Positions 22,667 to 30,599 of a stretch of DNA of 37,929 nucleotides are shown piece after piece. Below the pieces are notes generated by a model. That model did no database searches. It saw nothing but the letters and a program-made list of their open reading frames with translations, and had not been told where the DNA came from. The stretch is from positions 1-37,929 of the IMG/VR virus record IMGVR_UViG_3300040801_002256, one strand, 5' to 3'. Origin of the DNA: a virus. The position numbers were made by a program, and so were the translations under genes. Numbering within the stretch: position 1 is the first letter of the stretch; the number at the start of each line of letters is the position of its first letter.

Positions 22667-23855
22667 TTTCTTGTTTCCTTAAAAGCGCTTTTCTTTTTGC
22701 TTGCTCAATTTGCCATCCCAAATTAGAAACAGGGTCGGCGTCTTGTTCAATAGTTTTTTTAGGTTGAAAAGCGTCTGGTCTTGTCATTTCCATAGTGCAA
22801 ATTGTTCCACTGTCACTTTTTGAAAAAGAAACCGATCTCACAAGTAAATCTTGTTTTTGTAGGCCAATAAAACCACTTGTTACTTTTACAACTTCATTTA
22901 TACGCCATAAGCGCCCATCTTGTTGAAAAAATTCTTGAACGCTTACATTTACTTTAAAAGAATTTGCCGCCCTTAGCGTGTTTTCCCAATTAGCGCGCTG
23001 TTGTGCTTTTGCCTGGTCAACATTTGTTTCTGAAATAATAACAGTCGGGCGAAAACGAGTGATTCCCTTATCATTTGCCGTGGCACTTGGTGAGCTTACA
23101 TTGGCGCCATTAAAAGTGTCAGTTCCAGGCGCTTGCCCCACAACTTTATATTCTGAAAACCGATCTTTATTGTCATAGCTTGCTGAAATTGAAAGGCAAT
23201 TTACACCTTGAACGATTTCAGTTGACGCACGAAATCGCCCTTTTCTTGTAATTCTAAGTTGACCAAAATCATTTGCAATTAAAAAAACTCCGCGTTGTTT
23301 TGCGGCGCGATCAAGAGTTTCAAAAGCGGTTTCACCTGGCTTTATTCGCCACACTGGAAAAAATTCTTTTGTTGTCGTGTTGTCCAAAACATCTTGAACC
23401 TCAATTCCAAAAGGGGCGCAAATTTCTTGGCACAATTGAGTGAGTGAAAGGCTTTTAAGTTCGCCTTGTTGTTTTGGAACGCAATCAACAAGATCGCCTG
23501 TTAAATCACGGCCAGAAATTGAAAGGTCACGACCGTCGGCGCTTGCCGTTGCTGAAAGGGTGTCAACATAACCAACAAAAATTTTATCCTGGCCAATAAA
23601 CATTTGAATATCGTCACCTGGCTTTATTGGCCATCGCGAACCGTCTTCGCGAAATCTATCATGCAAGGAAATTGAAAAATTCCCTGAAAGTGAATCTAAT
23701 CGGCGGGTGATTGAAAAAGACTTCCAACCATCATATTGAACTTTATTGATAAAGACTTTTGCAATGTCGGGATTTACTGAACCTTGTGGTTTTGATTTTT
23801 TGCGGTTATTTCCAAAAGATTGTTTTGTGATTGTGTCAATTGGATTTTCAGGCAT
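22653..23855 (-). CDS. Mu gpP/gp44-like baseplate hub protein
   Basis: 400 residues of the Mu gpP (gp44) hub family, the homologue of T4 gp27 and P2 gpD. Typical elements: the N-terminal VFINKVQYDGWKSFSITRRLDSLSGNF (about 30-56), GRDLTGDLVDC (139-149), WRIKPGETAFETLDRAAKQRG (about 193-213) and LRITRKGRF. It carries the spike and opens towards the tail tube. It overlaps the gpN-like gene by eight bases and starts after GAGGTTTTGA. Length matches the family. Confidence 0.92.
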   Translation of the reverse strand: MPENPIDTITKQSFGNNRKKSKPQGSVNPDIAKVFINKVQYDGWKSFSITRRLDSLSGNFSISLHDRFREDGSRWPIKPGDDIQMFIGQDKIFVGYVDTLSATASADGRDLSISGRDLTGDLVDCVPKQQGELKSLSLTQLCQEICAPFGIEVQDVLDNTTTKEFFPVWRIKPGETAFETLDRAAKQRGVFLIANDFGQLRITRKGRFRASTEIVQGVNCLSISASYDNKDRFSEYKVVGQAPGTDTFNGANVSSPSATANDKGITRFRPTVIISETNVDQAKAQQRANWENTLRAANSFKVNVSVQEFFQQDGRLWRINEVVKVTSGFIGLQKQDLLVRSVSFSKSDSGTICTMEMTRPDAFQPKKTIEQDADPVSNLGWQIEQAKRKALLRKQENAEQ

Positions 23856-25044
23856 TCAAAACCTCAAGTTCGGTTCCCCCTACAATAAAGCCAGGGTGAC
23901 GAATTGAATTTCTATCAATAATTTCTTGCTCTCTTTCAATATCTTCAAATAAATCATAAGCAAGAATAATTGAATTTGTAGTGTTTTGAGGAACAAACGT
24001 AATAACATTTGAAAGTTCATCGTCAACACTTGGGACAGCGGCAACCAATGCGGCGGCAAGATCATTCATATTTTGGAAAAAATTAATGTCTTCGGCCGTG
24101 TCGGCTTGTCTGTTAATTAATTCTTTTAAATTTTGTTGTTCAGTAATTGCTGCTTCGGTTGAAAAAAAGTTTCTATCAATCGTTTCTTCGGTCGCCAAAA
24201 TTACGGCCATATTTTTTATGTAATTATTAAAGTTTTGCTTATTAAGTCTTTCGCGTTCTCTTGATTCAGTTTCAAAAGGCGCCAATTCCTCTTGGTCATC
24301 ACCAAAGTTAAAAAGCGTTGAAAACGACGCACTTGCATCATCGGCATTTGTGGCGACCGCTGAAAGGTCTTGAATTGCACTTAAAAGATTTTCAGCAAGC
24401 AAGCTTGGTTGTTGAACTAATTCAAGCGCGTCAGCTTTTAAGTTTCTTATTTTAAAAGTTAAATCGGTAATTGTTTGCGTCGCTTCAGGAATAGCGCTTG
24501 TCGCAGCGTCAAAAGCATCAGCGGCTTGTTCAACCAATGCCGTCGCTGAATCAACAACAAAACCAGGTTGCCCAAGAACAGAAAAGCCATTTTCAAAATT
24601 TTCTTGAGCGCTTACAAGTGACTGTTCAGCAAAATCCAAAAGCGTTTGCGCTCTATCCTCTTCAATTGAAGGATAAATATTTGAACCGGCTTCAGTAAAA
24701 CTAATTGTAAAACGAACGATTCGACCCTCTTGGGTGTCTTCAGTAAATGAATAACCGTCAACATTAACATCAATCTGGCCCAAATAAGGGTGAATAAGTT
24801 CACCAGCACCACGCTGTTCAAGCGCTGAAATCATTCGATCGCGTTGCTGAAAATAGTCATCGCCAATTAAATGAATGGAGAGTGAAAAAGATCGCGCTTT
24901 TCGTCCTAAGTCTTCACTAAAAGGCGTATCACGGTCAACAAATTCATGAACCTGAGTTCTTCGACCACCAGTTGATGAATGATTTTCAATAAAAAATGGA
25001 ACACCTCTATAAGACCCTGGTAATAAATTATCTTTCCATGACAT
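23848..25044 (-). CDS. Mu gpN-like tail/DNA circularization protein
   Basis: 398 residues. The N-terminal ~100 residues form the DNA_circ_N domain (WKDNLLPGSYRGVPFFIE, THEFVDRDTPF-type text, FSLSIHLIGDDYFQQRD), and the rest is long and helical. In Mu the protein is a tail or hub component linked to ejected DNA circularization. It lies between tape measure and hub, its normal place. The start ATG follows GGAATTTAATT. No unusual features. Confidence 0.9.
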   Translation of the reverse strand: MSWKDNLLPGSYRGVPFFIENHSSTGGRRTQVHEFVDRDTPFSEDLGRKARSFSLSIHLIGDDYFQQRDRMISALEQRGAGELIHPYLGQIDVNVDGYSFTEDTQEGRIVRFTISFTEAGSNIYPSIEEDRAQTLLDFAEQSLVSAQENFENGFSVLGQPGFVVDSATALVEQAADAFDAATSAIPEATQTITDLTFKIRNLKADALELVQQPSLLAENLLSAIQDLSAVATNADDASASFSTLFNFGDDQEELAPFETESRERERLNKQNFNNYIKNMAVILATEETIDRNFFSTEAAITEQQNLKELINRQADTAEDINFFQNMNDLAAALVAAVPSVDDELSNVITFVPQNTTNSIILAYDLFEDIEREQEIIDRNSIRHPGFIVGGTELEVLNA

Positions 25045-25046
25045 AA

Positions 25047-26783
25047 TTAAATTCCTTGCATTCCGGCAAAAGTCGCACTGAAATCATCAACGCCCGAAGT
25101 TCTTACTTGTGCGCCTTGAGGTAAATTTGAAAAATCAACGGCAACATTGGCGTTATTTGTTTGCGTAATATTACCCGCCGCCGCGCCAGCATTTACCGCG
25201 CCAGTGTTTACATTTCCAGTCGGTGCCGCTGGCGAATCATCGCCAACGCCAGGAATAAAATCAAAAAATGTTGAAATCGCCGAACCAATACCACCAGCGG
25301 AAAATGATTTTTTTAATTCATCCCGCTTGTAAATAAGTCTTGCAATAGCAGCAACAAGGGCGCCAATAGCAAGAACAGGCGCCGAAATAACACCAGCAAT
25401 TGCCGCAAAAACAGCTTTTACCGCGACCATCGCCGGCGCCAAAACAAGCATTGCGCTTTTTACCGCCAAAATTCCTTGCGCCATAAAACCAAAAGCGGCA
25501 AGCGCTGGCCCTAGAGCGGCCGCAAGTCCAGCGGCGGCAATTATTATTGTCTGAAATTCTGGTGAAAGACCTGAAAATTTATCAAGTAAGTCGCCCACTA
25601 ATCCTAAAAGTTTTGCAAAAATTGGCGCAACCTTATCACCAATCACGCGCATTGTTTTACCAAGTCTGTTTTGAAACATTTGAATTGTGGCATTTAATGT
25701 TTTTGTTTGTTGATCAAATTCTTTGTTTAATGCCGTATTTTCATCAAAAGCTTTTCCGGCCATACCCATGGATTTTGTTAAAACATCAGCGCTTTTCGCC
25801 ATCGTTGGAATGATTGCGTTTACTCGTTCGCCAGTAAGGCCGAATTCACTTAAAATCGTCGTGGTTTTCACGCCATTATCTGAAAGTTCACCAAGATTTG
25901 AAATGAAGTCTTGAAATACAGCGCCCGCGTCCTCTTCAAAAGCTTTTTTAAGTTCCTCTTGAGTTTTACCAGTCACATGCTGTAAAACCGCCATGCTTTT
26001 ACCGCCGTTATCAATAGCATCACTTATTTTCATAAATGTTTTACCAATAACAGTCCCACCGGCTTCAGCTTGAATCCCAAGTGATTTCATCGCTGCCGAA
26101 ATTCCTAATGTGGTTTTACTTCCAAGTTCAAACTGAGCGGTTGCCTGGCCAACCCTAGTCGCCATAGTTAAAATTTCCGATTCACTTGCCGCGGAATTAT
26201 TTCCAAGCTCAACAAGTGTTGCCGCAAATTTATCAACCTTACCAATACCATCGCCGGTAACAGTTAAAAGTCTTGCAATTGCTTTTGCGCCCTCTTCACC
26301 AGCAACATCAGACGCTTTTTCTAATTTTGCAAAAGTTTCAGTAAAAACCTCGATATTATCAGCGCCTTTTACACCAAGTTGACCAGCGGCGCCCGCAATT
26401 TCCAAAAGGTTTTCAGTCGCAACCGGAATACGTCCGGCCATACCATCAATAATTTTTGAGGTTTCATCAAATTCAAGGCCAGTCGTTTTTACAACATCAG
26501 TCACACCCTGTTCAAATTTTGCAAATTCACGAATTGCAAAACCGCCAACAGCGGCAATGGGCAATGTCAACTTGGTTGACAAATCTTTCCCAAGACTTAT
26601 TGCACTTTTACCAATTTTATCAAGTGATTCTCTTGAAGCGCGTGATTGTCTTTCAAGTTTTTTAAAAGCCGCCGTACTGTCACGAACGACCCGATTCATT
26701 TTAGGGAATTTTTTAGTGACGCCTTGAAGTGTTGATGAAAGTTTATCAACGGCCTTTAGATTGAATACTATGTCTTTTGCCAT
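25047..26783 (-). CDS. Tail tape measure protein
   Basis: About 578 residues from the ATG at 26781-26783 (MAKDIVFNLKAVDKLSST), preceded by GAGG. An earlier TTG is possible but lacks spacing. The N-terminal half matches TP901/TAMP-type tape measure (TLPIAAVGGFAIREFAKFEQG, VGQATAQFELGSKTTLGISAAMKSLGIQAE...), and residues ~405-490 are a hydrophobic segment (AAAGLAAALGPALAAFGFM, VLAIGALVAAIARLI) expected to enter the membrane during ejection. Relatively short, predicting a short tail: at about 1.5 angstrom per residue it would be roughly 85-90 nm. It follows the chaperone frameshift pair, as usual. Confidence 0.9.
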   Translation of the reverse strand: MAKDIVFNLKAVDKLSSTLQGVTKKFPKMNRVVRDSTAAFKKLERQSRASRESLDKIGKSAISLGKDLSTKLTLPIAAVGGFAIREFAKFEQGVTDVVKTTGLEFDETSKIIDGMAGRIPVATENLLEIAGAAGQLGVKGADNIEVFTETFAKLEKASDVAGEEGAKAIARLLTVTGDGIGKVDKFAATLVELGNNSAASESEILTMATRVGQATAQFELGSKTTLGISAAMKSLGIQAEAGGTVIGKTFMKISDAIDNGGKSMAVLQHVTGKTQEELKKAFEEDAGAVFQDFISNLGELSDNGVKTTTILSEFGLTGERVNAIIPTMAKSADVLTKSMGMAGKAFDENTALNKEFDQQTKTLNATIQMFQNRLGKTMRVIGDKVAPIFAKLLGLVGDLLDKFSGLSPEFQTIIIAAAGLAAALGPALAAFGFMAQGILAVKSAMLVLAPAMVAVKAVFAAIAGVISAPVLAIGALVAAIARLIYKRDELKKSFSAGGIGSAISTFFDFIPGVGDDSPAAPTGNVNTGAVNAGAAAGNITQTNNANVAVDFSNLPQGAQVRTSGVDDFSATFAGMQGI

Positions 26784-26925
26784 CCTCAACAACCTCGTTT
26801 GCTGAATCGACCCACCACAAAAGTTCGTCGGCCGTCATTTTCAACATTTCGTTTCGAGTGAAGCCGAAAAACTTGGCAACCGACCCGACGACTAATTTTA
26901 TTCGCCTTGGGAACCGCCGATAAAG
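26746..26925 (-). CDS. gpE/gp42-like chaperone extension made by -1 frameshift
   Basis: The -1 frame of the chaperone gene is open from the slippery site to TGA at 26746-26748. It encodes 59 residues (LYRRFPRRIKLVVG..., then VAKFFGFTRNEMLKMTADEL and WWVDSAN). The FF.....E...M...EL..W pattern is that of the P2 gpE / Mu gp42 group. No ATG lies before the conserved part, so it can be made only as a fusion with the gp41-like protein (145 residues in total). It overlaps the tape measure start by 38 bases. The fusion would bind the tape measure during tail assembly. Confidence 0.75.
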   Translation of the reverse strand, partial: LYRRFPRRIKLVVGSVAKFFGFTRNEMLKMTADELLWWVDSANEVVEDGKRHSIQSKGR

Positions 26926-27182
26926 TTTCCCACCAATTCAATGATTTTCATGCTATCACTTGGGTGAAGTGATTTAATTAAAATCTCACCACCTTCATGC
27001 TCACAAATTCGACCAGCGATTTCAATGAATTGTCTGGTTTTCATTTTACCAGCTTCAAACTCAAGTTCCAAAATGTCTTCAGTGCGCATTGCGCGAAATT
27101 CAATTTCAGAAACTTGTTCCTCACCCCATTTAACAGGGTAATGTAATTTAATTACTTTTTTTTCTTTTTCCCAACCCAACAT
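26898..27182 (-). CDS. Tail assembly chaperone (Mu gp41/TAC-like)
   Basis: 94 residues of the small chaperone family that binds the tape measure (G in lambda, E in P2, gp41 in Mu). Sequence features: KLHYPVKWGEEQVSEIEFRAMRTEDIL, then a helical FEAGKMKTRQFIEIAGRICEHEGG and the C-terminal IIELVGNFIGGS. The position between tube and tape measure is diagnostic. Its last codons contain the heptamer G GGA AAC in the right phase for -1 slippage. The ATG follows AAAGGAAGCCACAA. Confidence 0.85.
   Translation of the reverse strand: MLGWEKEKKVIKLHYPVKWGEEQVSEIEFRAMRTEDILELEFEAGKMKTRQFIEIAGRICEHEGGEILIKSLHPSDSMKIIELVGNFIGGSQGE
26925..26931 (-). promoter_or_regulatory. Programmed -1 frameshift site GGGAAAC
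   Basis: On the minus strand the heptamer GGGAAAC is phased G|GGA|AAC over Val-Gly-Asn codons 84-86 of the chaperone gene, which is the X-XXY-YYZ layout. Lambda uses GGGAAAG at the same place in gpG/gpGT. The slip joins the gp41-like frame to the open -1 frame. A downstream stem is not evident, and lambda does not need one. Confidence 0.7.
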
Positions 27183-27206
27183 TTGTGGCTTCCTTTTGTT
27201 GTGTGG

Positions 27207-27572
27207 TTATCTAATTTCTTCGCCTGAAAGTCCTTCAAATCTTGCTTCAATTTCGCCCTCTTCACTTCCAACGGCACCTTCACTCGCATAAACGGCATTT
27301 CTTAAAACGATAACTTTTCCATTTGCAAGTTCAAGTGTCACTGTTACGTCAGCGGCTTCTTGAAGCGATAAAAGATCAAGGTTTCCACGGTCAGTAATTG
27401 CACCCTCAATAAAGGGAACTTGTGGCATGGCCTTGTAACCATGAACTTGATCTGAACCAACAACCATTTCTTTCATTTCAGGGTTGATTCTATAACTGAA
27501 CGCGCCTTTTGCGAAAAATTGCGTTCCGTCGATTTTCAGTCTTATAATTCCACCAATTCTTTCAGCGGCCAT
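27207..27572 (-). CDS. Mu gpM-like tail tube protein
   Basis: 121 residues of the Tail_tube family (Mu gpM): GGIIRLKIDGTQFFAKGAFSYRINP at the start, VPFIEGAITDRGNLDLLSLQE in the middle, then VTLELANGKVIVLRNAVY and a C-terminal strand EIEARFEG. Inner tail tube through which DNA passes. The ATG follows AAGGGGGAATAA, and it lies directly after the sheath gene as in Mu. Length is typical. Confidence 0.93.
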   Translation of the reverse strand: MAAERIGGIIRLKIDGTQFFAKGAFSYRINPEMKEMVVGSDQVHGYKAMPQVPFIEGAITDRGNLDLLSLQEAADVTVTLELANGKVIVLRNAVYASEGAVGSEEGEIEARFEGLSGEEIR

Positions 27573-27582
27573 TTATTCCCCC

Positions 27583-29052
27583 TTAGAGTAAAAATTGAAT
27601 TTGCGTTGCGGTAACTCTTAACTGATTTACCAAATCAGGCGGTAGTAAGAAGTCAAGACGGTTCGGGTCTGTTGAATTTCTTTCAACAATCAGATCATTT
27701 TTAAATTGCTCACCACCTTCAACAAGTCCTAGCTCTTCCCATCCACGGAAAATTGAAACTGCTTCAGCCTTTGCCGCAAGTGGTGTCAAGATCGGTTGAC
27801 CAGGGGCAATTCTTGCCCCATCACTTGCCAATTTATGACGTGGAAATTTTCTTAAAAATGTATTTCTAAAATCAAATCTTAAATAACTTAAAGTTAAAAG
27901 CGTATTAAGATCAAGATAACTTGTGTCAGGCGCTCCAAAAGCATTTGTTTTGTAAGTTGTAATTAGTCTTTCAATTCTTACAATCCCACCATCATCAACA
28001 AAGCTTGTAGCAATACCATTTGATAAAAGTTGATTTCTTTCACTGTTTGTAAAACGCTCACTTGATTTTGGCGCAAGAATTTCTGGAATCTCAAGAGTTT
28101 GAAAAGGTCTTGCTGGGTCAATTTGACCATTTAAAGCAACAACACCACAAACCGAAGCGGCTTTTTCCCATGGTGACATAGGCCCATTTGCTTCAAGAAC
28201 TATTGTAAATTGAGAGTTTCTGGCATTTCCAAGTCCAGTAAGATCAGAAAAAGTCCCTCTTTTACCAGTAATTGCATAACCATCATTTTGTCTTAAAGGC
28301 CCAAAACGATCATTAAGCTCACCTTCAAGTTCAGTCAAGTTTGATGCGTCAGTATAAGGGTTTGCAATAATGTTGTATTGAGTTTCATCAAGAACAGCAA
28401 TTGCACTTGCAATATCAGGATTTGCAACACCGCCAGTCATGTCAGTGATTGTTACACCAACACCAGCGGGCAATTCCTCGCCATCAAAATAATTTACTCT
28501 AATATCAATTTCATTTCCGGCTTCACCGCCGTTTTTTGCTGTTAAATCAACCTCGTTTGCATTAACGCCATTTACCGCCGCCGTTACTGGTAAATCACTT
28601 TCAGCGGCAAGGTCAGCTTGAACAGCACTTGCAATATCGTCAGCGCTGTCACCACTTGCAACCGCAACACGAACGCGACGACCGCCAATCATAACAGAAA
28701 CAACACCGGCTTCAGTCGCGGGGCCAGTAAAAGCAAGTTTTCCTTCAGCGGCAACCGCTGAACCATCATCATCAAGAGGTAATGCAAAAACTTGATTAAC
28801 TTTATTTGCATCAAGAAATTTTTCAAGCATGTGAGCAAGCATTGAACCCGCACCAAAATATTGTTTTGCTTGATCAACTTGCGTAATTTGTTGAAGCTCT
28901 AAAGCTGGCTTTGTTCCAGCGGCAAGCTTTTGACCCAAAACAAGAACTTTATACTCTTGTAACGATGGGCCTTGAACCGCGCGTGAATTGTCGAATTCAA
29001 CATAAACAAACGGCACCCTTTGATTGTTTGGTATTTGATTAAAAGAAACCAT
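27583..29052 (-). CDS. Mu gpL-like tail sheath protein
   Basis: 489 residues, similar to Mu gpL (495). N-terminal strand PFVYVEFDNSRAVQGP, a ~100-residue outer domain around residues 105-205 (GGRRVRVAVASGDSADDIASA), the core LDETQYNIIANPYTDAS, and the C-terminal TTYKTNAFGAPDTSYLDLNTLLTL with RHKLASDG. The C-terminal strands handshake between subunits during contraction. It overlaps the small DUF2635 gene (TAATG). This protein proves a contractile, myovirus-type tail. Confidence 0.95.
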   Translation of the reverse strand: MVSFNQIPNNQRVPFVYVEFDNSRAVQGPSLQEYKVLVLGQKLAAGTKPALELQQITQVDQAKQYFGAGSMLAHMLEKFLDANKVNQVFALPLDDDGSAVAAEGKLAFTGPATEAGVVSVMIGGRRVRVAVASGDSADDIASAVQADLAAESDLPVTAAVNGVNANEVDLTAKNGGEAGNEIDIRVNYFDGEELPAGVGVTITDMTGGVANPDIASAIAVLDETQYNIIANPYTDASNLTELEGELNDRFGPLRQNDGYAITGKRGTFSDLTGLGNARNSQFTIVLEANGPMSPWEKAASVCGVVALNGQIDPARPFQTLEIPEILAPKSSERFTNSERNQLLSNGIATSFVDDGGIVRIERLITTYKTNAFGAPDTSYLDLNTLLTLSYLRFDFRNTFLRKFPRHKLASDGARIAPGQPILTPLAAKAEAVSIFRGWEELGLVEGGEQFKNDLIVERNSTDPNRLDFLLPPDLVNQLRVTATQIQFLL

Positions 29053-29252
29053 TATTCATCCCCTCTCTTTTTGGTTATTTTTTTAGAAACCTTTTTTACC
29101 TCTTTTTTCACTTCAACCACTTCGCCAGCGTTCATTCGTCGTCGCCAATATTTGTCAATGACGATTTCTTCACCCTCTTCATGCAAAAATTTTCCATTTT
29201 GTGGTTTAATAATTTTTGCGCCAGCTTTTGCGGGTTTTAGTCTTAATTTCAT
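29052..29252 (-). CDS. DUF2635 (Mu gp38-like) small protein
   Basis: 66 residues with start at ATG 29250-29252 (MKLRLKPAKAGAKIIKPQNG), preceded by GAGAGGGGGATATAAC; an earlier start would lose this site. The motif KPQNGKFLHEEGEEI and YWRRRMNAGEVVEV is that of the DUF2635 family found just before the sheath in Mu-like phages. The C-terminus is very basic. Role unknown in the family; placement suggests a connector or tail assembly role. Confidence 0.85.
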   Translation of the reverse strand: MKLRLKPAKAGAKIIKPQNGKFLHEEGEEIVIDKYWRRRMNAGEVVEVKKEVKKVSKKITKKRGDE

Positions 29253-29275
29253 GTTATATCCCCCTCTCGTTGCGG

Positions 29276-29821
29276 TCAATTGTCAAATTCAATTATGTCT
29301 TCAGCTTCAATATTCCCATCAGGTTCACCCTCTGGTGAAATATCCCACTTAGCGCCAAGTGAATTAAAATCGTCAACTTCAACTTGATCGCGCGGGTACA
29401 ATTCGCGGTATTTTACAAGATATGCCATGCGACAAGAGCCAATAGGCGATTCATTTTCATCACCTTCATATTGAAAATCAACGCTATTTAAAATTATATC
29501 ATCGACAGTGCAATTTAATGTGTCGTCTTGCGCAAGAATTTGCTCAATTTCATCAGCAAGTGTGTCAATGCGAACGGTCATATCAACATCATCATTACCA
29601 TCAGCAATCGCCTCAACAGAAATAAAAAGGTTTCTTCTTAATTCACGCGGCGCTTGTGATAACTCTTCAAAATTTTCTGAAACATTATAAACCAAAATTA
29701 ATGGCATTTGTGTCATTGATGGTTTTGGCGTGTAGGAATAAGCGACATTATCGCCGGCAATTGTGCGGCCCTTTAAAAGTTTTACAATTGCATCAGCAAT
29801 TAAAGTCCTTTTATGCGTCAT
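29276..29821 (-). CDS. Tail terminator/completion-like protein
   Basis: 181 residues: an N-terminal helix (MTHKRTLIADAIVKLLKG), the strand LILVYNVSENFEELSQAPRELRRNL, a helix with DTLADEIEQIL (about 100-112), then IILNSVDFQYEGDENESPIGSCRMAYLVKYRE and an acidic tail. This alpha/beta layout of helix, strands, D.L..EIE.IL and a late Y.V.Y.. strand fits tail terminator/minor tail proteins such as lambda gpU-like or Mu gp37. It lies between head-joining and sheath genes, where such proteins map. Confidence 0.75.
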   Translation of the reverse strand: MTHKRTLIADAIVKLLKGRTIAGDNVAYSYTPKPSMTQMPLILVYNVSENFEELSQAPRELRRNLFISVEAIADGNDDVDMTVRIDTLADEIEQILAQDDTLNCTVDDIILNSVDFQYEGDENESPIGSCRMAYLVKYRELYPRDQVEVDDFNSLGAKWDISPEGEPDGNIEAEDIIEFDN

Positions 29822-30186
29822 CTTAAAAGACCCTCTTGCCCATCGGTTTTACTTCGGCGTGTTTTAAGTCTTAAAAATAAACTCACGCCGCCCTGGCCAT
29901 CCTCGCGCGTGTCTTGAATTAAATATTCTTTTTGATCACGAATAATTAAAATAGTGTCGCCTGTTGTTGGCGCTCTACTTAAATCAGATAAACGAATACC
30001 AACAATAGGTTGATTTGATGAAATCACCCTCTCGGTGTCAGGGTCAACCTGTTCCCATTCGTTATCAAAAACAGCATTTATCTTTTTTGACCCACCATCC
30101 TTGTAACGAAATTCAATTTCTTCACCAAGAATTCTTGTAGCATGACCTAAAAGTCTTTTAACTAAATTATTTTTAAAATTTGCCAT
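29818..30186 (-). CDS. Head-tail joining/closure protein
   Basis: 122 residues from the ATG at 30184-30186 (MANFKNNLVKRLLGHATRI); a longer TTG reading would start inside the terminator hairpin. The strand-rich part has EIEFRYKDGGSKKINAVFDN, QPIVGIRLSDLS, GDTILIIRDQKEYLIQD and a final FLRLKTRRS: the pattern of ATPase-type head-tail joining proteins (gp16/ gpFII-like). No clear ribosome binding site is left between the U-run of the terminator and the ATG, which may keep it low. It overlaps the next gene by four bases (ATGA). Confidence 0.72.
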   Translation of the reverse strand: MANFKNNLVKRLLGHATRILGEEIEFRYKDGGSKKINAVFDNEWEQVDPDTERVISSNQPIVGIRLSDLSRAPTTGDTILIIRDQKEYLIQDTREDGQGGVSLFLRLKTRRSKTDGQEGLLR

Positions 30187-30192
30187 TTTATC

Positions 30193-30222
30193 AAAAAAAA
30201 GGCGGGCAATTAAGGCCCGCCC
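30193..30222 (-). terminator. Intrinsic terminator after the capsid/decoration genes
   Basis: On the minus strand GGCGGGC (30221-30215), a seven-base loop and GCCCGCC (30207-30201) form a perfect GC-rich stem, followed at once by eight T (30200-30193). This is a textbook rho-independent terminator 35 bases past the decoration gene stop. The next tail gene starts seven bases beyond it. Confidence 0.92.
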
Positions 30223-30256
30223 TTTCACACCAAGGAAATGAAAAAACAATCAAAAA

Positions 30257-30580
30257 TTATCTTCCCAATTTTACTTTTACTAAACTTACACTTGTTCCGG
30301 CATCCTCATAAGCATAACCAGCTTTTGTGTTTGTGCTTTCAGTAAGCGTAAGACGGCTGTTACCAGCGTCAAAATAAAGAATGTCACCTTGAGAAACGTC
30401 ATCAGTTCCTAATTTTGGAACTTCAAAAACACCCTCAATATATGCAATCCCTTGCTCACCATTGGCAACGTCAGCGATTGCAACGCCAACAAAAGCACCA
30501 GATTCAACAAGATCACCTGAAGACACCGCCGCGCTGGCTGTGAATTCAATTTCATGTCCCATTTTTACAAAATTTTTCAT
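30257..30580 (-). CDS. DUF2190-type capsid decoration protein
   Basis: 107 residues of the DUF2190 group: EIEFTASAAVSSGDLVESGAFVGVAIADVANGEQG, YIEGVFEVPKL, QGDILYFDAGNSRLTL, and a C-terminal VSLVKVKLG. The family is related to head decoration proteins such as gpD/SHP-like trimers, which stiffen the expanded shell. The ATG follows AAGGGGTAAATAAC. It lies next to the capsid gene, under the same candidate promoter and before the strong terminator, consistent with a need for hundreds of copies. Confidence 0.82.
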   Translation of the reverse strand: MKNFVKMGHEIEFTASAAVSSGDLVESGAFVGVAIADVANGEQGIAYIEGVFEVPKLGTDDVSQGDILYFDAGNSRLTLTESTNTKAGYAYEDAGTSVSLVKVKLGR

Positions 30581-30599
30581 GTTATTTACCCCTTATTAA

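Noticed and set aside
26898-27182. Frameshift as a sequencing error splitting one chaperone gene
   Set aside because: A canonical in-phase slippery heptamer and the known two-product arrangement in lambda and Mu explain the overlap better than an error.
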